From NCBI GenBank assembly GCA_020853155.1, contig JADYZL010000060.1, positions 1 to 9,264 on the forward strand: a DNA stretch of 9,264 nt, given 5' to 3'. Origin of the DNA: Bryobacterales bacterium (lineage in GTDB: Bacteria; Acidobacteriota; Terriglobia; Bryobacterales; Bryobacteraceae). This document shows, in pieces, positions 7,424-9,264 of the stretch. The translations under genes and the position numbers were made by a program. The notes under the pieces were generated by a model. The model was not told the DNA's origin. It did no database searches and saw only the letters and a list, made by a program, of their open reading frames with translations. The stretch's first letter is position 1. Each line of letters opens with the position of its first letter.

Positions 7424-8762
7424 ACGCGGCGACAACGAACTCCCCGTATTGCGGAGCACCGGGCCGAAGCGCCAGGACCTGGATACCTGCGTCCATTGCG
7501 GGCTTTGCCTGAATGCGTGCCCCACCTATCGCGAGCTTGGGCTTGAAATGGATTCGCCGCGAGGGCGCATCTACCAGATGATCCGCGTAAACGAGGGGCG
7601 CGCCGAACTGGACGCAAACTACCAGAGCCATATTGAACTGTGCCTGGCGTGCCGCGCGTGTGAAACGGCCTGCCCTTCCGGGGTGCCATACGGAAGATTG
7701 GTGGAGGCGGCGCGGGCGGATCTCGAGGAGCACGCCACGCGGCCTTGGAAGGAGCGCATCACGCGCGATTTCCTATTCGGAAAGGTGCTGCCCTCTCCAT
7801 TCTGGCTGCGGCTGCTGGCGGCGCCGCTCTATCTCTATCAGCGCAGTGGCCTCGAGCGTTTTGTGAATCGAGCGGGGCTATTGAATGCGTTCCCGCGCCT
7901 GAAGGAATTGGCCGCACTGAGCCCGCGAGCGACGCTGCCCAGTTTTTTCCGGCATTACGGCAAGACGTTTCCCGCGGTTGGCGAAGCCCGCTACCGGGTG
8001 GCATTCCTGGGCGGCTGCATGGCGAACGTGAGCTTCGCGAATCTGCATGAGGCCACCGTTCGCGTACTGCAACGGAACGGCTGCGAAGTGGTAGTGCCGG
8101 ACGGGCAGACCTGCTGCGGCGCGCTGCATGTGCATGCCGGCCGCAAGGACGATGCGCAGCGGCTGGCCTCCCGGAATATCGACGCGATGCTCAATGGCGG
8201 ATTCGACGCCATTCTCACCAACACGGCGGGCTGTGGCTGTGCGCTGAAGGAATACGGCCATCTGCTTGAAGACGACCCGGCCCATGCCGAAGCGGCCATT
8301 CAGTTTGCCGGGAAGATCAAGGATGTCAATGAATTCTTAGCGGCAATCGGCCCCGTGCGCCCGGAGCGGGAAATCCAAGCCACCGTGACCTACCAGGATT
8401 CCTGCCACCTGACGCACGGCCAGAAACTGCCTCTCCCGCCGCGGACGCTTCTGAAACTCGTTCCGGGGCTGACCTTCAAAGAGATGCCTTGCGCGGACCA
8501 TTGCTGCGGAAGCGCGGGCATCTACAATGTGCAACACACGGCGATGTCCATGGCTCTGCTCGAAAAGAAAATGGGCTATGCAAATGGGACGAGCGCGGAG
8601 ATCATTGCATCTGCGAACCCCGGCTGCCTGCTGCAATTACAGGCCGGTGTTCACTTGCACGGCAGCAGCCAGCGCGTGCTGCACGTGATGGAAGTGCTTG
8701 ACGAAGCCTATGGCGGCAAGGAAGGCGTGCCTCCGGCGCGCAAGGACGGCGGGGCAAAATAA
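7410..8762 (+). CDS. glcF: GlcF, iron-sulfur subunit of glycolate oxidase
   Basis: This is the electron-transfer subunit that takes electrons from the flavoprotein subunits to the membrane quinone pool. The 450-residue protein has two N-terminal 4Fe-4S clusters, CVHCGLCLNACP (C27, C30, C33, C37) and CLACRACETACP (C78, C81, C84, C88). Two cysteine-rich CCG domains follow. The first has Cys203, CC at 235-236 and GCGC around 275-277; the second has Cys332, Cys361, CC at 365-366 and Cys406. This arrangement is shared with LutA, GlpC and heterodisulfide reductase subunits. The length, the fused ferredoxin part and the partner GlcE favour GlcF. It starts within the last 14 nt of glcE. No terminator follows, and the next gene is convergent with only 20 nt between. 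Confidence 0.93.
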   Translation: MAGSERGDNELPVLRSTGPKRQDLDTCVHCGLCLNACPTYRELGLEMDSPRGRIYQMIRVNEGRAELDANYQSHIELCLACRACETACPSGVPYGRLVEAARADLEEHATRPWKERITRDFLFGKVLPSPFWLRLLAAPLYLYQRSGLERFVNRAGLLNAFPRLKELAALSPRATLPSFFRHYGKTFPAVGEARYRVAFLGGCMANVSFANLHEATVRVLQRNGCEVVVPDGQTCCGALHVHAGRKDDAQRLASRNIDAMLNGGFDAILTNTAGCGCALKEYGHLLEDDPAHAEAAIQFAGKIKDVNEFLAAIGPVRPEREIQATVTYQDSCHLTHGQKLPLPPRTLLKLVPGLTFKEMPCADHCCGSAGIYNVQHTAMSMALLEKKMGYANGTSAEIIASANPGCLLQLQAGVHLHGSSQRVLHVMEVLDEAYGGKEGVPPARKDGGAK

Positions 8763-8782
8763 CGGCCGGGATCGCAGCCGAC

Positions 8783-9264
8783 CTACTCCGCAGCTTCCTC
8801 TCCAGTGGGGGGCGCGCTCTCCACCGGCGCCGCTTCGGCAACGAACTGTCGCGGAACGGAAACCAGATTCAGCAGTCGCGCCTCCAGGCCGGGAATCCAC
8901 ACCCGGAACTCGCCGCCCCGCTGCGCCAGGCCCGGCTCACCGGGGTCTGGCCGCTGAACGGTGGAGACGCCCATGAACGCGTAGACGGGCGTATTCAGGC
9001 GCACGAGCACCAGGCGAGTCCCCGGGTCCGCGCAGCCGAGGGAGATATCGCCCGCGGGAACGAAGCGTCCGTTGGGATCGATACGGCAGCCGGAGTGGTG
9101 CAGGAATGCACGGAACCCGCCGATGACGCGCTGATCCTGCAGGGCAAAATCGTCGAAGAGCATCCACCATTCGCACGGCGTGCCTGCGTTTGCGAAGCGG
9201 GCAAAGCGGAAGAGGTGAGTGCCGCTGTGCAGCACTTCTTTCGATTCCGGCTTACCACCGAGGA
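8783..9264 (-). CDS. Unknown protein, C-terminal 159 residues (gene cut by right edge)
   Basis: I do not recognise this protein. The frame is open from the right edge to TAG at 8783-8785; the true start lies outside the window. The visible part is rich in short hydrophobic segments suggestive of beta strands (for example CEWWMLFDDFAL, TRLVLVRLNTPVYAFMGV, GEFRVWIPGLEARLLNLV). It ends in an acidic, Ala/Pro/Glu-rich, probably disordered tail (PVESAPPTGEEAAE). There is no membrane segment in this part. Codon choice (G/C at third positions) fits the window and supports this frame over the overlapping ones. A GTG at 9235 could be an internal start, but the open frame upstream argues that the gene is longer. 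It is convergent with glcF, 20 nt apart. Confidence 0.7.
   Translation of the reverse strand, partial: LGGKPESKEVLHSGTHLFRFARFANAGTPCEWWMLFDDFALQDQRVIGGFRAFLHHSGCRIDPNGRFVPAGDISLGCADPGTRLVLVRLNTPVYAFMGVSTVQRPDPGEPGLAQRGGEFRVWIPGLEARLLNLVSVPRQFVAEAAPVESAPPTGEEAAE

Noticed and set aside
7410..8762. GlcF as LutA, GlpC or a heterodisulfide reductase subunit
   Set aside because: These share the cysteine-rich domains, but the two N-terminal 4Fe-4S motifs, the length of 450 residues and the overlapping glcE partner favour GlcF.

Overview
The window is high-GC bacterial chromosomal DNA with an ordinary, densely coding gene layout. No mobile element, CRISPR array, tRNA or rRNA was seen. The best guess for the source is an acidobacterium of the Solibacter/Bryobacter type. 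This rests on the overall flavour of the proteins: a dnaK-dnaJ-hspR cluster outside the actinobacterial gene order, glycolate-oxidase-type GlcE/GlcF, and a HAMP-less chemoreceptor. It is an inference, not a proof.

Minus-strand block, positions 1-5120, read right to left. dnaK (5120-3189) is followed after 74 nt by dnaJ (3114-1927), and after 29 nt by the MerR-family heat-shock repressor gene hspR (1897-1472). About 100 nt further on is a small basic 67-residue protein (1368-1165), and then a near-ideal intrinsic terminator (1134-1105). This looks like one chaperone transcription unit controlled by its own last-but-one gene. grpE is absent from the cluster. Beyond the terminator, on the same strand, a chemoreceptor (MCP) gene starts at 923 and runs off the left edge. 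It is preceded by a sequence resembling a sigma-28 (FliA) flagellar/chemotaxis promoter.

Plus-strand block, positions 5254-8762. It is divergent from dnaK across a 133-nt intergenic region. An orphan ModA-like molybdate-binding lipoprotein (5254-6117) comes first. After 163 nt follow glcE (6281-7423) and glcF (7410-8762), which overlap by 14 nt and are almost certainly translationally coupled. They encode the FAD-binding and iron-sulfur subunits of a glycolate oxidase-type dehydrogenase. The catalytic GlcD subunit is not in the window.

Right end. A convergent minus-strand gene of unknown function (C-terminal 159 residues, 9264-8783) stops only 20 nt from the end of glcF and continues beyond the edge.

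No wholly novel multi-gene system was found. The points most worth a second look are the HspR-regulated chaperone cluster without grpE and with a conserved-looking small protein at its end, the paired hairpins between dnaK and dnaJ, the candidate FliA promoter with the HAMP-less chemoreceptor, and the solitary ModA next to glcEF.
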